DNA of 64,000 bases from Ensifer adhaerens (lineage in GTDB: Bacteria > Pseudomonadota > Alphaproteobacteria > Rhizobiales > Rhizobiaceae), in the NCBI RefSeq assembly GCF_001270265.1, contig NZ_LGAP01000002.1, forward strand, positions 618,001 through 682,000, in the 5' to 3' direction. Each line of letters starts with the position of its first letter. Within the stretch, counting starts at the first letter, position 1. The translations under genes and the position numbers were made by a program. A model generated the notes under the pieces. That model had not been told where the DNA came from. It worked only from the letters and a program-made list of their open reading frames with translations, and searched no databases. Shown here piece after piece: positions 1 through 9,100 of the stretch.

Positions 1-1095
1 CCCAACCGGGTCAACCGTCGCTTCATCATCATGACGCCGGATCAGGCGGAACTGCCGGTCGTGCATACGAGCTTTTCCAACACGGCGGCGTTGATGCACG
101 AGTTCTTCAACGCCAACAGTCGCGCGATCAACGCGGTGACGATCAAGGATGCGCTCTACGGCGAGATCGAGGATTCGGTCTCCATCGTCGACGACATCGA
201 CGATCTGCTGTCGATCAACGAGGTGCGCTTTCGGGTGCTCTCGGCCGAGGATATGCTCGGCAAGGCGGCCGAACTGCGAGGCCTCGTCGACCGGCTGAAG
301 AAGGTGCCGACAGCCTGGGCGGACGACGACATGCTGAACCGCATGGTCGAGCTGGCGAAGGTGACCGGCGACATCCGCCAGAACGCGCTGGTGCCCGATC
401 AGCTGGTTTTCCGCCACGATGCCTTCTGGGCCAATCATTTCGGCGGTGTCTATGTCTTCCTCGACGAAAAGACGACGACGGTTATCTGCGATCCGTCGGT
501 CCCCGGTTTTCGCCGGTCACGGCCCTGGCAGGTCAGCTATATCGCGATCGACGATCACGCTCGCATCTACGACTTTCTGGCCTCGACGAAGCGGCTGCAA
601 CTGCCGCAGACGTCCTGGGTCGAGGATTCCGGACTTTACCAGCATCGTGCCGACATGGTGGTGCGCGGCTTGATCAATGACGCCGATCCGACCACGGATC
701 TTGCCCGGGCCGACCGCATCTGGCTGCAGACCTGGATGCACCGCAATGCCGCCCTCGTCGCGAGCGACGGGGCCTATCCCTTCCTGCAGGAAATGCTGCG
801 CACCGTGCAGACAACCGGCAGCATCAGGATGCAGGATGTCGCGCCGGCAAACCGCTTCATGCTGGTCAGGGCCTCCCCGACGCATCCCGACCAGTGGCTG
901 GTCAACCGATTGATCGCCCAGCTCGTTCCTCGCGATTTCGTTTCCCGCTTCGTCTTCGACAAGCAGGGATTTTATGACGCCTATGAGCGTTACAGCGAAA
1001 AGTTCAGGGAATATGTTGTGGCGACACTGACCGGCACATATCTCAAGGACAAGGCGGCCTTCCGCCACAAGCTTTACGGCCTCAGAGAGGAATAG
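1..1095 (+). CDS. DUF6638-type hypothetical protein (5' end outside window)
   Basis: The reading frame is open from base 1, so the first in-window ATG at 31 is probably internal and the true start lies upstream. About 364 residues are visible. The protein looks soluble, with no signal peptide or membrane segment in the visible part. It resembles the DUF6638 proteins that lie next to DUF2333 genes in rhizobia; that family name is recalled and not computed. The stop is 3 bases before the DUF2333 gene, so the two are probably co-transcribed. Function is unknown. Confidence 0.7.
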   Translation, partial: PNRVNRRFIIMTPDQAELPVVHTSFSNTAALMHEFFNANSRAINAVTIKDALYGEIEDSVSIVDDIDDLLSINEVRFRVLSAEDMLGKAAELRGLVDRLKKVPTAWADDDMLNRMVELAKVTGDIRQNALVPDQLVFRHDAFWANHFGGVYVFLDEKTTTVICDPSVPGFRRSRPWQVSYIAIDDHARIYDFLASTKRLQLPQTSWVEDSGLYQHRADMVVRGLINDADPTTDLARADRIWLQTWMHRNAALVASDGAYPFLQEMLRTVQTTGSIRMQDVAPANRFMLVRASPTHPDQWLVNRLIAQLVPRDFVSRFVFDKQGFYDAYERYSEKFREYVVATLTGTYLKDKAAFRHKLYGLREE

Positions 1096-1098
1096 GAC

Positions 1099-2325
1099 AT
1101 GTTTGATCCGATCGTCGCGTTTTTCCAGCGTGTCTTTACCGCGATCGGTCGCGGCATCGGCCTGGCCGTTGCCTGGCTGCTGTGGCCGTTCGTTGCGCTT
1201 GGAAACTGGTATCGCGCGCGCAGCTGGATCATCAAGGGGCCGATCGGCATCATCCTGCTCGGCCTGATCTTCTTCTACGGATACTTCATCTGGCAGACAC
1301 AGGCCTGGACGAATTTCGATCCTGACTATGTCGATCGCTACAAGCTTGCCGAGCGCAAGGTGCCGGCCGGATCTCCGGTGAGCGGGCCGGGTGCGACGAC
1401 GGGACAAACGACGACCGGCGCGCCGGCAACGAATCAGGCGGCGGCTGCCGCTGCTGCGCCGGCCGAAGCCACGCCCGAGGCTCTGGCCGCCGTGCAATTG
1501 CCCGCCGGAACCCAATGCCAGACCTCGGCGATCGTCGATGCCGCAGCCGACCTCATCGATTTCAACGTCAACGAGAACGCCTGGATTTCGTCGATGCTGC
1601 TCTACAAGGTCGGCTTCTTCGGTCTCGATTGGGACGACACGCCCTGGCTCGACAACAAGGCATCGTTCCAGCGCGGCATCAACCAGGCGGTTCGCCGTAC
1701 CTCGGTGGAGCTGGTCGATTCGCTCGGTCGCGTTCGCGGAACGTCGGGCATCAACAACGATCTGCAGCGCGCGCGCGGCAACATCCAGTTTGACGAGGAA
1801 ACCTGGTACTTCGGCCTCAATCCCTTTGGCCCGAAGACCCCGACGCCGAGCTTCTATCGCGCGGCGATGAGGGACATGCGCACCTTCAACACCTCGCTTG
1901 CCAAGTGCGAGGCCATCTTTGACGGTCGCGCCGACAACCTGGTCGAATTCCTCGACCGCATCGCCAACGATCTCGGCAACACCTCGGCGATCATTCGGGA
2001 GAGGTCGGAAAATCACAATGGCGGCTGGTTCGACACGCGTGCCGACGACCGTTTCTGGTTCGCCTACGGCCAGCTCTACGGCTATTACGGCATCCTCTCG
2101 GCCGCCGGCGCCGACTTCGAGAACATCGTCGCCCAGCGTGGCCTGACGCCGATCTGGACGGAGACGATCAAGCAACTGCGCTCGGCACTTCGCATCCAGC
2201 CGCTGATCATCTCCAACGGCGAGGAGGCCGGCTGGATCATGCCGACGCATCTGGCGACCATGGGCTTCTATATCCTGCGGGTGCGCTCCAACATCGTCGA
2301 GATGCGCGACATCCTCGCACGATAG
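1099..2325 (+). CDS. DUF2333 family membrane-anchored protein
   Basis: This 408-residue protein has an N-terminal hydrophobic region (about residues 10-35), then a clear transmembrane segment near 47-65 (IIKGPIGIILLGLIFFYGYF). A low-complexity Ala/Thr/Pro/Gly linker follows at about 90-130, and then a large, probably periplasmic domain. This layout and the sequence match DUF2333 (PF10095), whose function is not established. GAGGAATAGGAC stands just before the ATG. It follows the DUF6638-like gene by 3 bases, which points to one operon. A strong hairpin follows the stop. Confidence 0.85.
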   Translation: MFDPIVAFFQRVFTAIGRGIGLAVAWLLWPFVALGNWYRARSWIIKGPIGIILLGLIFFYGYFIWQTQAWTNFDPDYVDRYKLAERKVPAGSPVSGPGATTGQTTTGAPATNQAAAAAAAPAEATPEALAAVQLPAGTQCQTSAIVDAAADLIDFNVNENAWISSMLLYKVGFFGLDWDDTPWLDNKASFQRGINQAVRRTSVELVDSLGRVRGTSGINNDLQRARGNIQFDEETWYFGLNPFGPKTPTPSFYRAAMRDMRTFNTSLAKCEAIFDGRADNLVEFLDRIANDLGNTSAIIRERSENHNGGWFDTRADDRFWFAYGQLYGYYGILSAAGADFENIVAQRGLTPIWTETIKQLRSALRIQPLIISNGEEAGWIMPTHLATMGFYILRVRSNIVEMRDILAR

Positions 2326-2339
2326 AAATTTACGCCTGA

Positions 2340-2372
2340 CGGCATGCGACTCCAGCTTGGAGCCGCATGCCG
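2340..2372 (+). terminator. hairpin after the DUF2333 gene
   Basis: CGGCATGCG (2340-2348) pairs with CGCATGCCG (2364-2372), and CTCCA (2350-2354) pairs with TGGAG (2358-2362) inside it. The position 15 bases after the stop suggests a transcription end. No T-run follows, so intrinsic termination is uncertain; it could also be part of the fhs leader. Confidence 0.4.
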
Positions 2373-2447
2373 CAGCGATGCTGACAGCAAGCTTCATCCC
2401 ATAAGGGGTGGGGTAAAAAATGTGAGCTTGGGGGGAGGGGAAAACCC

Positions 2448-4127
2448 ATGGCGGAGGTCAAGTCCGATATCGAAATCGCGCGCGCCGCGAAGAAGAAGCC
2501 GATCCTGGAGATCGGTGCAAAGCTCGGCATTCCGCCGGAGCATCTGCTGCCCTACGGTCACGACAAGGCAAAGATCGGTGCGGAATTCATCGCCGCCCAG
2601 AAGGACCGCAAGAACGGCCATCTGATCCTGGTGACGGCGATCAATCCAACACCTGCCGGCGAAGGCAAGACGACGACGACGGTCGGTCTCGGCGACGGGC
2701 TCAACCGTATCGGCAAGAAGGCGATCGTCTGCATCCGCGAGGCGTCGCTCGGCCCCTGCTTCGGCATCAAGGGTGGGGCCGCCGGCGGTGGCTACGCACA
2801 GGTGGTGCCGATGGAGGACATGAACCTCCATTTCACCGGCGATTTCCACGCGGTTACTTCGGCGCACAATCTGCTCGCGGCGCTGCTCGACAACCATATC
2901 TACTGGGGCAACGAGCAGAACGTAGACATCCGCCGCATCGCCTGGCGCCGGGTGATGGACATGAACGACCGGGCACTGCGCAGCATCGTCGGGCCGCTCG
3001 GTGGTGTCGCGAATGGTTATCCGCGCGAAACCGGTTTCGATATCACGGTTGCCTCGGAAGTCATGGCCATCCTCTGCCTGGCAACCGACCTCAAGGATCT
3101 CGAAAAGCGCCTCGGCAACATCATCATCGGTTACCGGCGCGACAAGAGCCCGGTCTTTGCCCGCGACATCAAGGCGGATGGCGCCATGACCGTGCTTTTG
3201 AAGGATGCGATGCAGCCGAACCTGGTGCAGACGCTGGAGAACAATCCGGCCTTCGTGCATGGCGGTCCGTTTGCCAACATCGCCCATGGCTGCAACTCGG
3301 TCATCGCGACGACGACGGCGCTGAAACTTGCGGATTACGTGGTGACCGAAGCCGGTTTCGGCGCCGACCTCGGTGCGGAAAAGTTCTTCGACATCAAGTG
3401 CCGGAAGGCAGGGCTCAAACCCGATGCCGCCGTCATCGTCGCAACCGTGCGCGCCATCAAGATGAATGGCGGGGTGAAGAAGGACGATCTCGGCAAGGAG
3501 AACCTGGCGGCGCTGCACAAGGGCTGCGCCAACCTCGGCCGCCACGTCCAGAACGTCAAAAAATTCGGCGTGCCCGCGATCGTCGCCATCAATCACTTCA
3601 CCTCCGACACCGAGGCCGAGGTGCAGGCAATCAAGGACTATGTTGCAACGCTCGGTGCCGAAGCCGTGCTCTGCCGCCACTGGGCCGAAGGTTCGGCCGG
3701 CATCGAGGAACTGGCGCGAAAGGTAGCCGAGCTTGCCGAAGGCGGCCACTCGCAGTTTTCGCCACTTTACCCCGACGAGATGTCGCTGTTCCACAAGATC
3801 GAGACGATCGCCAAGGACATCTACCACGCCAGCGAGGTGATCGCCGACAAGTCGGTGCGCGATCAACTGCGGACCTGGGAGGATCAGGGCTATGGCCACC
3901 TGCCGATCTGCATGGCCAAGACGCAGTATTCGTTTTCGACCGATCCGAACCTGCGTGGCGCGCCGACCGACCACACGGTGCCGGTCCGCGAAGTGCGGCT
4001 TGCCGCCGGCGCCGGCTTCATCGTCGTCATTACCGGCGAGATCATGACGATGCCGGGCCTACCGAAGGCGCCATCGTCGGAGAAGATTTATCTCAACCAG
4101 CAGGGTTATATCGAAGGTCTGTTCTAG
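2448..4127 (+). CDS. fhs: formate--tetrahydrofolate ligase
   Basis: This cytoplasmic enzyme of one-carbon metabolism joins formate to tetrahydrofolate using ATP, giving 10-formyl-THF. The 559 residues match the usual family length. The nucleotide-binding loop [10 protein letters not shown] is at about residues 68-77, and the [25 protein letters not shown] region follows in expected order. A G-rich ribosome site (GGGGGAGGGGAAAACCC) precedes the ATG. The gene stands alone between two hairpins. In rhizobia such ligases can support assimilation of formate from methyl or glycine-betaine breakdown, but nothing nearby shows that here. Confidence 0.97.
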   Translation: MAEVKSDIEIARAAKKKPILEIGAKLGIPPEHLLPYGHDKAKIGAEFIAAQKDRKNGHLILVTAINPTPAGEGKTTTTVGLGDGLNRIGKKAIVCIREASLGPCFGIKGGAAGGGYAQVVPMEDMNLHFTGDFHAVTSAHNLLAALLDNHIYWGNEQNVDIRRIAWRRVMDMNDRALRSIVGPLGGVANGYPRETGFDITVASEVMAILCLATDLKDLEKRLGNIIIGYRRDKSPVFARDIKADGAMTVLLKDAMQPNLVQTLENNPAFVHGGPFANIAHGCNSVIATTTALKLADYVVTEAGFGADLGAEKFFDIKCRKAGLKPDAAVIVATVRAIKMNGGVKKDDLGKENLAALHKGCANLGRHVQNVKKFGVPAIVAINHFTSDTEAEVQAIKDYVATLGAEAVLCRHWAEGSAGIEELARKVAELAEGGHSQFSPLYPDEMSLFHKIETIAKDIYHASEVIADKSVRDQLRTWEDQGYGHLPICMAKTQYSFSTDPNLRGAPTDHTVPVREVRLAAGAGFIVVITGEIMTMPGLPKAPSSEKIYLNQQGYIEGLF

Positions 4128-4141
4128 CCGTCGACGGTTAT

Positions 4142-4181
4142 CCACAACGCCTCAAAACGGAATCGATTTGAGGCGTTGTGG
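4142..4181. repeat. 15-bp perfect inverted repeat after fhs
   Basis: CCACAACGCCTCAAA (4142-4156) and its exact complement (4167-4181) flank a 10-base loop. It begins 14 bases after the fhs stop and may end the transcript, though no T-run follows. Its centre closely matches a smaller hairpin at 42482-42503, so it may belong to a dispersed repeat family. Confidence 0.75.
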
Positions 4182-4223
4182 ACTGACCTTAAAGCTCTAC
4201 CGCGTCCTGTTTCATACGCAGCC

Positions 4224-4730
4224 TCAGCTGAGGCTGATGAAGTCCGCCTTGCCGACCGGAACGCCCTTGTGGCGGAGAATGTCGTAGGCGGTGGTCAGAT
4301 GGAAGTAGAAGTTCGGCAACACGAACTTCAGCAGATAATCCTCGCCGCTCAGCGTCATCTTCAGCTTGGTGAAGTTCAATGTGACTTCGCGGGTTTCGCT
4401 GCCCTCGAGATCCGACGGCCGAACCGTTTCCAGGAAGGCGACGGTCTTGCCGATGCGCTCACGCAGCTCACCGAACGTTTTCTCCTCATCGGGAAAGCTG
4501 GGCACCTGAAGCGCGGTCAGCCGAGCGATGGTGCCCTTTGACGTGTCGCTGGCGCGCTGCACCTGGCCTGAGAGCGGCAGCATATCCGCGACCAGCCGGG
4601 CGTTGACCAGTTCATCGAGCGAAAGGCCCGTTTCGCCGGCATGGGCCTCTGCCTTGTCGAGCAGCTTGCCGAGGACATTGAAGCCATGAACGAAAGTGGG
4701 GACGGAGAGCCTGTACATTGTGAGCGTCAT
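4224..4730 (-). CDS. DUF1993 domain-containing protein
   Basis: The 168-residue soluble protein starts MTLTMYRLSVP and ends with a region rich in hydrophobic and aromatic residues (NFYFHLTTAYDILRHKGVP). This matches the DUF1993 family, a DinB-like four-helix fold of unknown function. An upstream in-frame ATG at 4817 would add 29 unconserved-looking residues. GAGG lies 8 bases before the chosen ATG, which decides the start. It is convergent with fhs and divergent from the thioesterase gene. Confidence 0.85.
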   Translation of the reverse strand: MTLTMYRLSVPTFVHGFNVLGKLLDKAEAHAGETGLSLDELVNARLVADMLPLSGQVQRASDTSKGTIARLTALQVPSFPDEEKTFGELRERIGKTVAFLETVRPSDLEGSETREVTLNFTKLKMTLSGEDYLLKFVLPNFYFHLTTAYDILRHKGVPVGKADFISLS

Positions 4731-4961
4731 GGAGGTTTCCTCGGGCTTGGGGGACGGTGATATTCCTGGACTGCTATCTGGGAAACGGAACCTGATCCTG
4801 CAAGGCGTCGGCGCCATCTTTGATGCCGTGCGAGCCTTGCGGATTGTTCGCGGGCTGGCGATGAAAGGTGGTGGGTATTGTCTGCATCGCCGTCTCTATG
4901 TTCATGTTGTGATGGCCCGCTGACGAACGCGTCTTAAGCTCGAAATGGATATGTGTCTCCC

Positions 4962-5414
4962 ATGACTCCACTGGACCTTGAAGCCTATCTTCACAACCAT
5001 ATCCCGCTTTCCGCAGCGATGCAGGTTCATGTCGACGAGGCGACGGAGGAGCATGTGCGGCTTTCTGCGCCGCTCGCTCCCAACATCAATCACCGTGAAA
5101 CCGTGTTCGGCGGCAGCGCCTCGGCGCTGTCGATCCTTTCCGCCTGGTCGCTGCTGCACGTGCGCTTGAGCCGCGCCGGCGTTACGGCCCGCCTTGTGAT
5201 CCAGAGCAACCGGATGGAGTATCTGAAGCCGGTTGCCGGTGCATTCTCCGCCCGGTCAACCCTGGCAGACACGGGGCAATGGCCGGGCTTCCTGCGGCTG
5301 TTTCACCGTCGGGGCAAGGCACGCATCGTCGTCGTCGCAGATCTGCTCGATGGCGGCGACCTTGCCGGGCGTTTCGAAGGCGAGTTCGTCGCCCTGGGTC
5401 ATAGTGTGGACTAG
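4962..5414 (+). CDS. YiiD C-terminal-type hotdog thioesterase
   Basis: About 150 residues with the hotdog-fold signature NHRETVFGGSASALSILSAW near the middle, matching the YiiD C-terminal thioesterase domain. Such proteins probably hydrolyse acyl-CoA or acyl-ACP, but the substrate here is unknown. A GTG at 4953 could also start it, but the ATG at 4962 has a better-spaced GGAT. Its stop overlaps the stop of the convergent extensin-like gene: CTAG at 5411-5414 supplies both TAG codons. Confidence 0.8.
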   Translation: MTPLDLEAYLHNHIPLSAAMQVHVDEATEEHVRLSAPLAPNINHRETVFGGSASALSILSAWSLLHVRLSRAGVTARLVIQSNRMEYLKPVAGAFSARSTLADTGQWPGFLRLFHRRGKARIVVVADLLDGGDLAGRFEGEFVALGHSVD

Positions 5415-6343
5415 CGGCAATAGCGATATTCGTTCCTGCGCTCGATCACGTCGAGATGCAGGTGCGTCTCATGCGCTGCGTCGCTGCCCGGATCGAGCAC
5501 GGTCTTGAAATAGAGGCAGGCGGAAGCGGTGATTGCGCGCTGGAAGGCGCCGGTCATAGTGCCATCCTCGTCGCGAGGCTGGATCTCGATGGTCTTGCCG
5601 TCGCTGAGCGTGAGCGAAGCGATGTCGACGGCGTTGCCATGCGCATGCTCTGAGATCTTGCCCGTCGCGCCATTGTTGCGCAGGCGACAGACATAGGTGG
5701 AGGCCTGGTTCAACGTTTTCACCGTCGTACCCTTGGCAAACGCCACGTCGGCCGCCGGCAGCACTGCTTCTTTCGTCCAGCGCGCCAATGCCAGTGCGGC
5801 CTCGCAGCGCATCAATCCCTTCGGCGCCAGCTTGACGTCGGGCAACACGCTGGTGACATCGAGCGGCTTGTCGATGCCGCAGCCCTTGCCATCGTCGATC
5901 CGCTTGGCTTCGGTGAAGACGGTGCCAAATGTTTTCAGCTCCGACAGACACTTGGCGTAATCGGCTGGATTTTCGATTTCGACAGGCGGGTAGGTGACAG
6001 GGACCTCGTCCGCCTTGTCGTCCTTGCTCTTTTCCTCTCCGGCGGCGTCGCCCTTCTTCCCGTCGGCTCCCTTGTCGTCGACCTTCCCGTTTTCCGTGCC
6101 TTCCGTCGGCTTCGGTTCAGGCGTCGGCGCTTGGCTGCCCTGTTCTCCGTCTGGCGGCGGCTGGCTCTTATTTCCGTCCTCTTCCTTCACCGGCGTCTCC
6201 GGCTTCTTTTCCGGAGCGGGTATCGGTGCCTCGGCTTGTGCGTCGGTCGGTGGTTTGTTGGAGGGAAGGGGGCCGGTTTTGGGAAGGCTTGCGCCCGTGA
6301 GCAGCAATGACGACAAGAAAATCAGGGGGATATGGCAACGCAT
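5411..6343 (-). CDS. extensin-like C-terminal domain secreted protein
   Basis: A 310-residue exported protein. Residues 1-20 (MRCHIPLIFLSSLLLTGASL) form a signal peptide. A Pro/Glu/Lys/Asp-rich low-complexity linker covers about 21-105. The C-terminal half carries the extensin-like domain (PF06904), including VCRLRNNGATGKISEHAHGNAVDIAS and the terminal AHETHLHLD. The His and Asp positions resemble metal-dependent peptidoglycan peptidases of the VanY/LAS type, so a cell-wall role is plausible (inference). The start at 6343 has GGAAAC just upstream; the longer frame to 6550 runs into a palindrome and is rejected. Confidence 0.85.
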   Translation of the reverse strand: MRCHIPLIFLSSLLLTGASLPKTGPLPSNKPPTDAQAEAPIPAPEKKPETPVKEEDGNKSQPPPDGEQGSQAPTPEPKPTEGTENGKVDDKGADGKKGDAAGEEKSKDDKADEVPVTYPPVEIENPADYAKCLSELKTFGTVFTEAKRIDDGKGCGIDKPLDVTSVLPDVKLAPKGLMRCEAALALARWTKEAVLPAADVAFAKGTTVKTLNQASTYVCRLRNNGATGKISEHAHGNAVDIASLTLSDGKTIEIQPRDEDGTMTGAFQRAITASACLYFKTVLDPGSDAAHETHLHLDVIERRNEYRYCR

Positions 6344-6428
6344 GCGTTTCCTTTCACATGTCCGCGGGGCAGGCCCCGAGGGAGAGGAACGCATGGAAGG
6401 GCATCTGGTTTCATCGGCTTGATGGCTA

Positions 6429-6588
6429 ATACCAAGGCTCGACGATAGAAACCTATAGGATGGTCCATGGTTGGTCTCTGGCGTCGTTGCGATGCTTGCT
6501 CGATGCGTCAGCATCGCCCTGCGCACCGCGCCTAGCCAGAGACCAGCCATGGGCCATCCTATAGGTTTCTATCGTCGAGACTTGGTAT
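6429..6588. mobile_element. 160-bp MITE-like palindromic element
   Basis: Arms of 54 bases (6429-6482 and 6535-6588) are inverted copies of each other with three mismatches. The 52-base centre contains a smaller hairpin (GCGATGC...GCATCGC). It encodes nothing convincing. The outer ends read TACCAAG...CTTGGTA, so each end carries TA, as expected for IS630/Tc1-type insertions. That assignment is inference, because no transposase is present. It lies between the divergent extensin-like and haem-receptor genes. Confidence 0.6.
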
Positions 6589-6658
6589 GAGAGCGTTGCA
6601 GTTCGGCAACGCCCCGAACTGGGACGATCCCATAAATTGTGGGGGATGCGTTTCTATG

Positions 6659-6687
6659 TTGACAATAATACTCATGTTTTTTATGCG
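6659..6687 (+). promoter_or_regulatory. probable promoter of the haem receptor gene
   Basis: TTGACA (6659-6664) is followed after 17 bases by TATGCG (6682-6687), a fair sigma-70 pair about 110 bases before the chosen ATG. It lies in an AT-rich stretch and overlaps an iron-responsive operator. Confidence 0.5.
6660..6674 (+). promoter_or_regulatory. iron-responsive operator (RirA-box-like TGA-N9-TCA)
   Basis: TGACAATAATACTCA matches the rhizobial IRO pattern TGA-N9-TCA, the reported binding motif of the iron repressor RirA. It overlaps the -35 hexamer, a position suited to repression when iron is sufficient. Iron control fits the downstream haem receptor. Confidence 0.6.
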
Positions 6688-6797
6688 GCATAAATGAGGC
6701 GACGCAATGTCGCAACACATTCGAACCCACGCCCAGCCAGCCCCTTGAGTTCGCCGCTCAACAGCAAGCCCGGCCCATGATTTCAAAGGATTGGTCC

Positions 6798-8900
6798 ATG
6801 CTTAACCGGCACCGTCGCCTGGCTCTTCTGGCTTGCACGACTACACTTGCTCTTTCCGCTGCCACTGGTGCTTTCGCGCAGACCGCGACGAACGAGCCAA
6901 AGGCAAACGAGCAGAAGGCCGAGGCCACCAAAAAGGGCGAGACCTTCCTTTCGCCGATCGTCGTCAAGGGCGCGCGCACGGGCGATCCCTATGCCAAGGC
7001 CGGCCCCGTCAGTGTGGTGACGACCGACCAGATCGACCTCCAGTCCGGGCTTGAAACCGACGATCTGCTGCGCGGCGTGCCCGGTACTTCGACGGCGAAC
7101 AATCCGCAGAATCCGGGCGTGGCCGTCAACATTCGCGGCTTCGAAGGTTCCGGCCGCGTCAACATGATGATCGACGGCGTGCGCCAGAACTTCCGCTTCA
7201 CCGGTCACGAAGCGCAAGGTCTTGCCTACTTCGATCCGGCGTTCCTGTCTGAGATCGACGTGACCCGCGGTGCCGTCAACGGCGTCGGCGGCGGCGCGCT
7301 GGCCGGTTCGGTCAACTTTAGGACTTATGACGTCGAAGACCTGATCCAGGACGGCAAGAATTATGGCGGCATCGCCTCTGCCACCTACGGCAGCAACGAG
7401 GCCGGCTGGTCGGAATCGCTGATCGGCGCCTACCGCTTCAACGACGTCTTCTCGGTGCTGGGTGGCATTAGCAAGGCGGACCCCGGCAACTATGACAATG
7501 GCGATGGCCGTCAGGTTCCCTTCACCGAGGAAGACCTGCTGTCGGGCATGTTGAAGTTCGAGGTGACGCCGGACGAGGACCATACCTTCAAGTTCAGCGG
7601 TATCACCTACGACAACGACTTCTTCGCCAACTCCTACTTCCAGAACGTGAAGAACCAGACGCTGGCTGCAAGCTACTCCTATACGCCGGATAACGAGCTT
7701 ATCGATTTCCGCGCCAACGCCTACTGGAACCGGCTGAGGATGAAGTACGACGCGAACATCACCGGTGGTGGCTCTGCTGCCGGTCGCCGCATCACCGACA
7801 CGGGCAAGGGTTTCGACATCTCCAACACCTCGCTGTTCGATCTCGGTGACGTCGCGGTCAAGGCCAACTATGGCGTCGAATATTTCCGTGACGACTACGA
7901 TGTCATCAACAGCGCGGCGCGGCCGGCCGGTGGCGTCAACGGCAGCGGCACCAATGCCACGACCGGCGTCTTCAGCAACACGACCTTCACCTATGGCATC
8001 GCCGACCTGACGGCTGGCCTGCGATGGGACCACTACAGCCTCGATGGCTCCGGCGCCGTCTCTGCCGGCAATCCAATCGGCCTTCCGGCCGGCCCCTACA
8101 CGGTCGACAAGTCCGACGGTCGTCTCAACCCGAGCGTCACGCTCGCACTCAACCCGACGGACTGGTTCCAGCCCTATGTGACCTATGCCGAGACCTCGCG
8201 CTCGCCGACGGTCAACGAGACCTTTGCCGGCGGCTCCCACCCGGGCGGCTTCCAGATGTTCTTCCCCAATCCGTTCCTCGAGCCTGAAATCTCGAAGGGC
8301 TGGGAAATCGGTGCGAATTTCACCTTCGACGGCCTGCTCGACTCCAGTGACAGCCTGCGCCTGAAGGCCAACTACTTCCACAACCGCATCGATAATTACA
8401 TCACGGCTGCTTTGCGCAACGGTGGTAGCCAGGTCTTCTTCATCAACAATCCTGGCAAGTCGACCGTCCAGGGCTTCGAGCTGCAGGCGGCCTATGATGC
8501 CGGTTACGTCTTCGGCGACCTTGCCTATACGTATACCGATAGCAAGCTGCCGTCACAGATCAACGGTTTCGGTGTGCAGAGCTTTCTGCCGGACAATATC
8601 GTCAGCGCCACGCTCGGTGCCCGCTTCCTCGAAGACCAGCGCCTAACTGTCGGCACACGTTTCTACGCCGTATCGAATGCCGACGTCGGTGCGATCAACC
8701 GCACACCGCCGACCGTTCCAGGTTACGGCCTGGTCGATATGTTCGCGAACTACAAGTTCGAGAACGGCTTCGAAGTGACGGCGACGGTGACGAACCTGTT
8801 CGACAAGACCTACACTCCGTCGTCGAGCACCATTGCCGGCAGCACGATCGACACCGGCCGCGGCCGAACCTTCCTCGTCACGGCGAAGGCCAAGTTCTGA
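6798..8900 (+). CDS. shmR: TonB-dependent haem/haemoglobin receptor (ShmR/HmuR type)
   Basis: This outer-membrane receptor is expected to import haem with energy from TonB. Residues 1-28 (MLNRHRRLALLACTTTLALS...) are a signal peptide. FLSPIVVKGARTGDPYAKAG looks like the TonB-box region, followed by a plug (DDLLRGVPGTSTANNPQNPG, NIRGFEGSGRVNMMIDG) and a beta-barrel ending in a Phe (...VTAKAKF). At 700 residues it is typical. AAGGA 7 bases before 6798 favours this ATG over 6777. The adjacent trpE(G) matches the recalled S. meliloti shmR neighbourhood. The IRO upstream suggests iron repression. Confidence 0.88.
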   Translation: MLNRHRRLALLACTTTLALSAATGAFAQTATNEPKANEQKAEATKKGETFLSPIVVKGARTGDPYAKAGPVSVVTTDQIDLQSGLETDDLLRGVPGTSTANNPQNPGVAVNIRGFEGSGRVNMMIDGVRQNFRFTGHEAQGLAYFDPAFLSEIDVTRGAVNGVGGGALAGSVNFRTYDVEDLIQDGKNYGGIASATYGSNEAGWSESLIGAYRFNDVFSVLGGISKADPGNYDNGDGRQVPFTEEDLLSGMLKFEVTPDEDHTFKFSGITYDNDFFANSYFQNVKNQTLAASYSYTPDNELIDFRANAYWNRLRMKYDANITGGGSAAGRRITDTGKGFDISNTSLFDLGDVAVKANYGVEYFRDDYDVINSAARPAGGVNGSGTNATTGVFSNTTFTYGIADLTAGLRWDHYSLDGSGAVSAGNPIGLPAGPYTVDKSDGRLNPSVTLALNPTDWFQPYVTYAETSRSPTVNETFAGGSHPGGFQMFFPNPFLEPEISKGWEIGANFTFDGLLDSSDSLRLKANYFHNRIDNYITAALRNGGSQVFFINNPGKSTVQGFELQAAYDAGYVFGDLAYTYTDSKLPSQINGFGVQSFLPDNIVSATLGARFLEDQRLTVGTRFYAVSNADVGAINRTPPTVPGYGLVDMFANYKFENGFEVTATVTNLFDKTYTPSSSTIAGSTIDTGRGRTFLVTAKAKF

Positions 8901-8924
8901 GCGATTGCAGACGCGCTCCAGTCG

Positions 8925-8957
8925 AAAAGGCGGTCCTTGTGGCCGCCTTTTCTTTTG
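8925..8957 (+). terminator. terminator of the haem receptor gene
   Basis: AAAAGGCGG (8925-8933) pairs with CCGCCTTTT (8943-8951), followed by a T-rich run. It lies 25 bases after the stop. Confidence 0.8.
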
Positions 8958-8982
8958 CCTCTGCGACGTCGCTTTTTCCCGC

Positions 8983-9011
8983 TTGCGCAGGGGCGCAACC
9001 CGCGCTAACAC
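8983..9011 (+). promoter_or_regulatory. trp leader promoter
   Basis: TTGCGC (8983-8988), a 17-base spacer and TAACAC (9006-9011) put the transcript start close to 9018-9020, at the leader ATG itself. This agrees with the leaderless start known for the S. meliloti trpL transcript. Confidence 0.6.
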
Positions 9012-9019
9012 TTTCGCCC

Positions 9020-9064
9020 ATGACAAATGCACGCAACATTTCGATCTGGTGGTGGGCTCGCTGA
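9020..9064 (+). CDS. trpL: trp leader peptide (14 residues)
   Basis: The frame encodes [14 protein letters not shown] and then TGA. The three consecutive Trp codons (TGGTGGTGG, 9049-9057) are the sensing element of ribosome-mediated attenuation. The S. meliloti peptide is remembered as [14 protein letters not shown], so only two or three residues differ. In that species the released peptide (peTrpL) also has reported trans roles. No ribosome site precedes it, consistent with leaderless translation. Confidence 0.93.
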   Translation: [14 protein letters not shown]

Positions 9065-9100
9065 GGCGGCCTTGACCAGTCATGCGTGATTGAGACATGA

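Noticed and set aside
517-2397. A 626-codon minus-strand frame opposite the first two genes
   Set aside because: It covers parts of two sense genes and the gap between them, with Arg/His/Gly-rich shadow composition.
2326-2447. A folate-sensing riboswitch before fhs
   Set aside because: Only a simple hairpin is visible; no known folate-riboswitch core can be recognised by eye.
6783-8381. A 532-codon minus-strand frame opposite the haem receptor gene
   Set aside because: The plus-strand receptor has a signal peptide, a plug and a barrel; the antisense frame has no motif.
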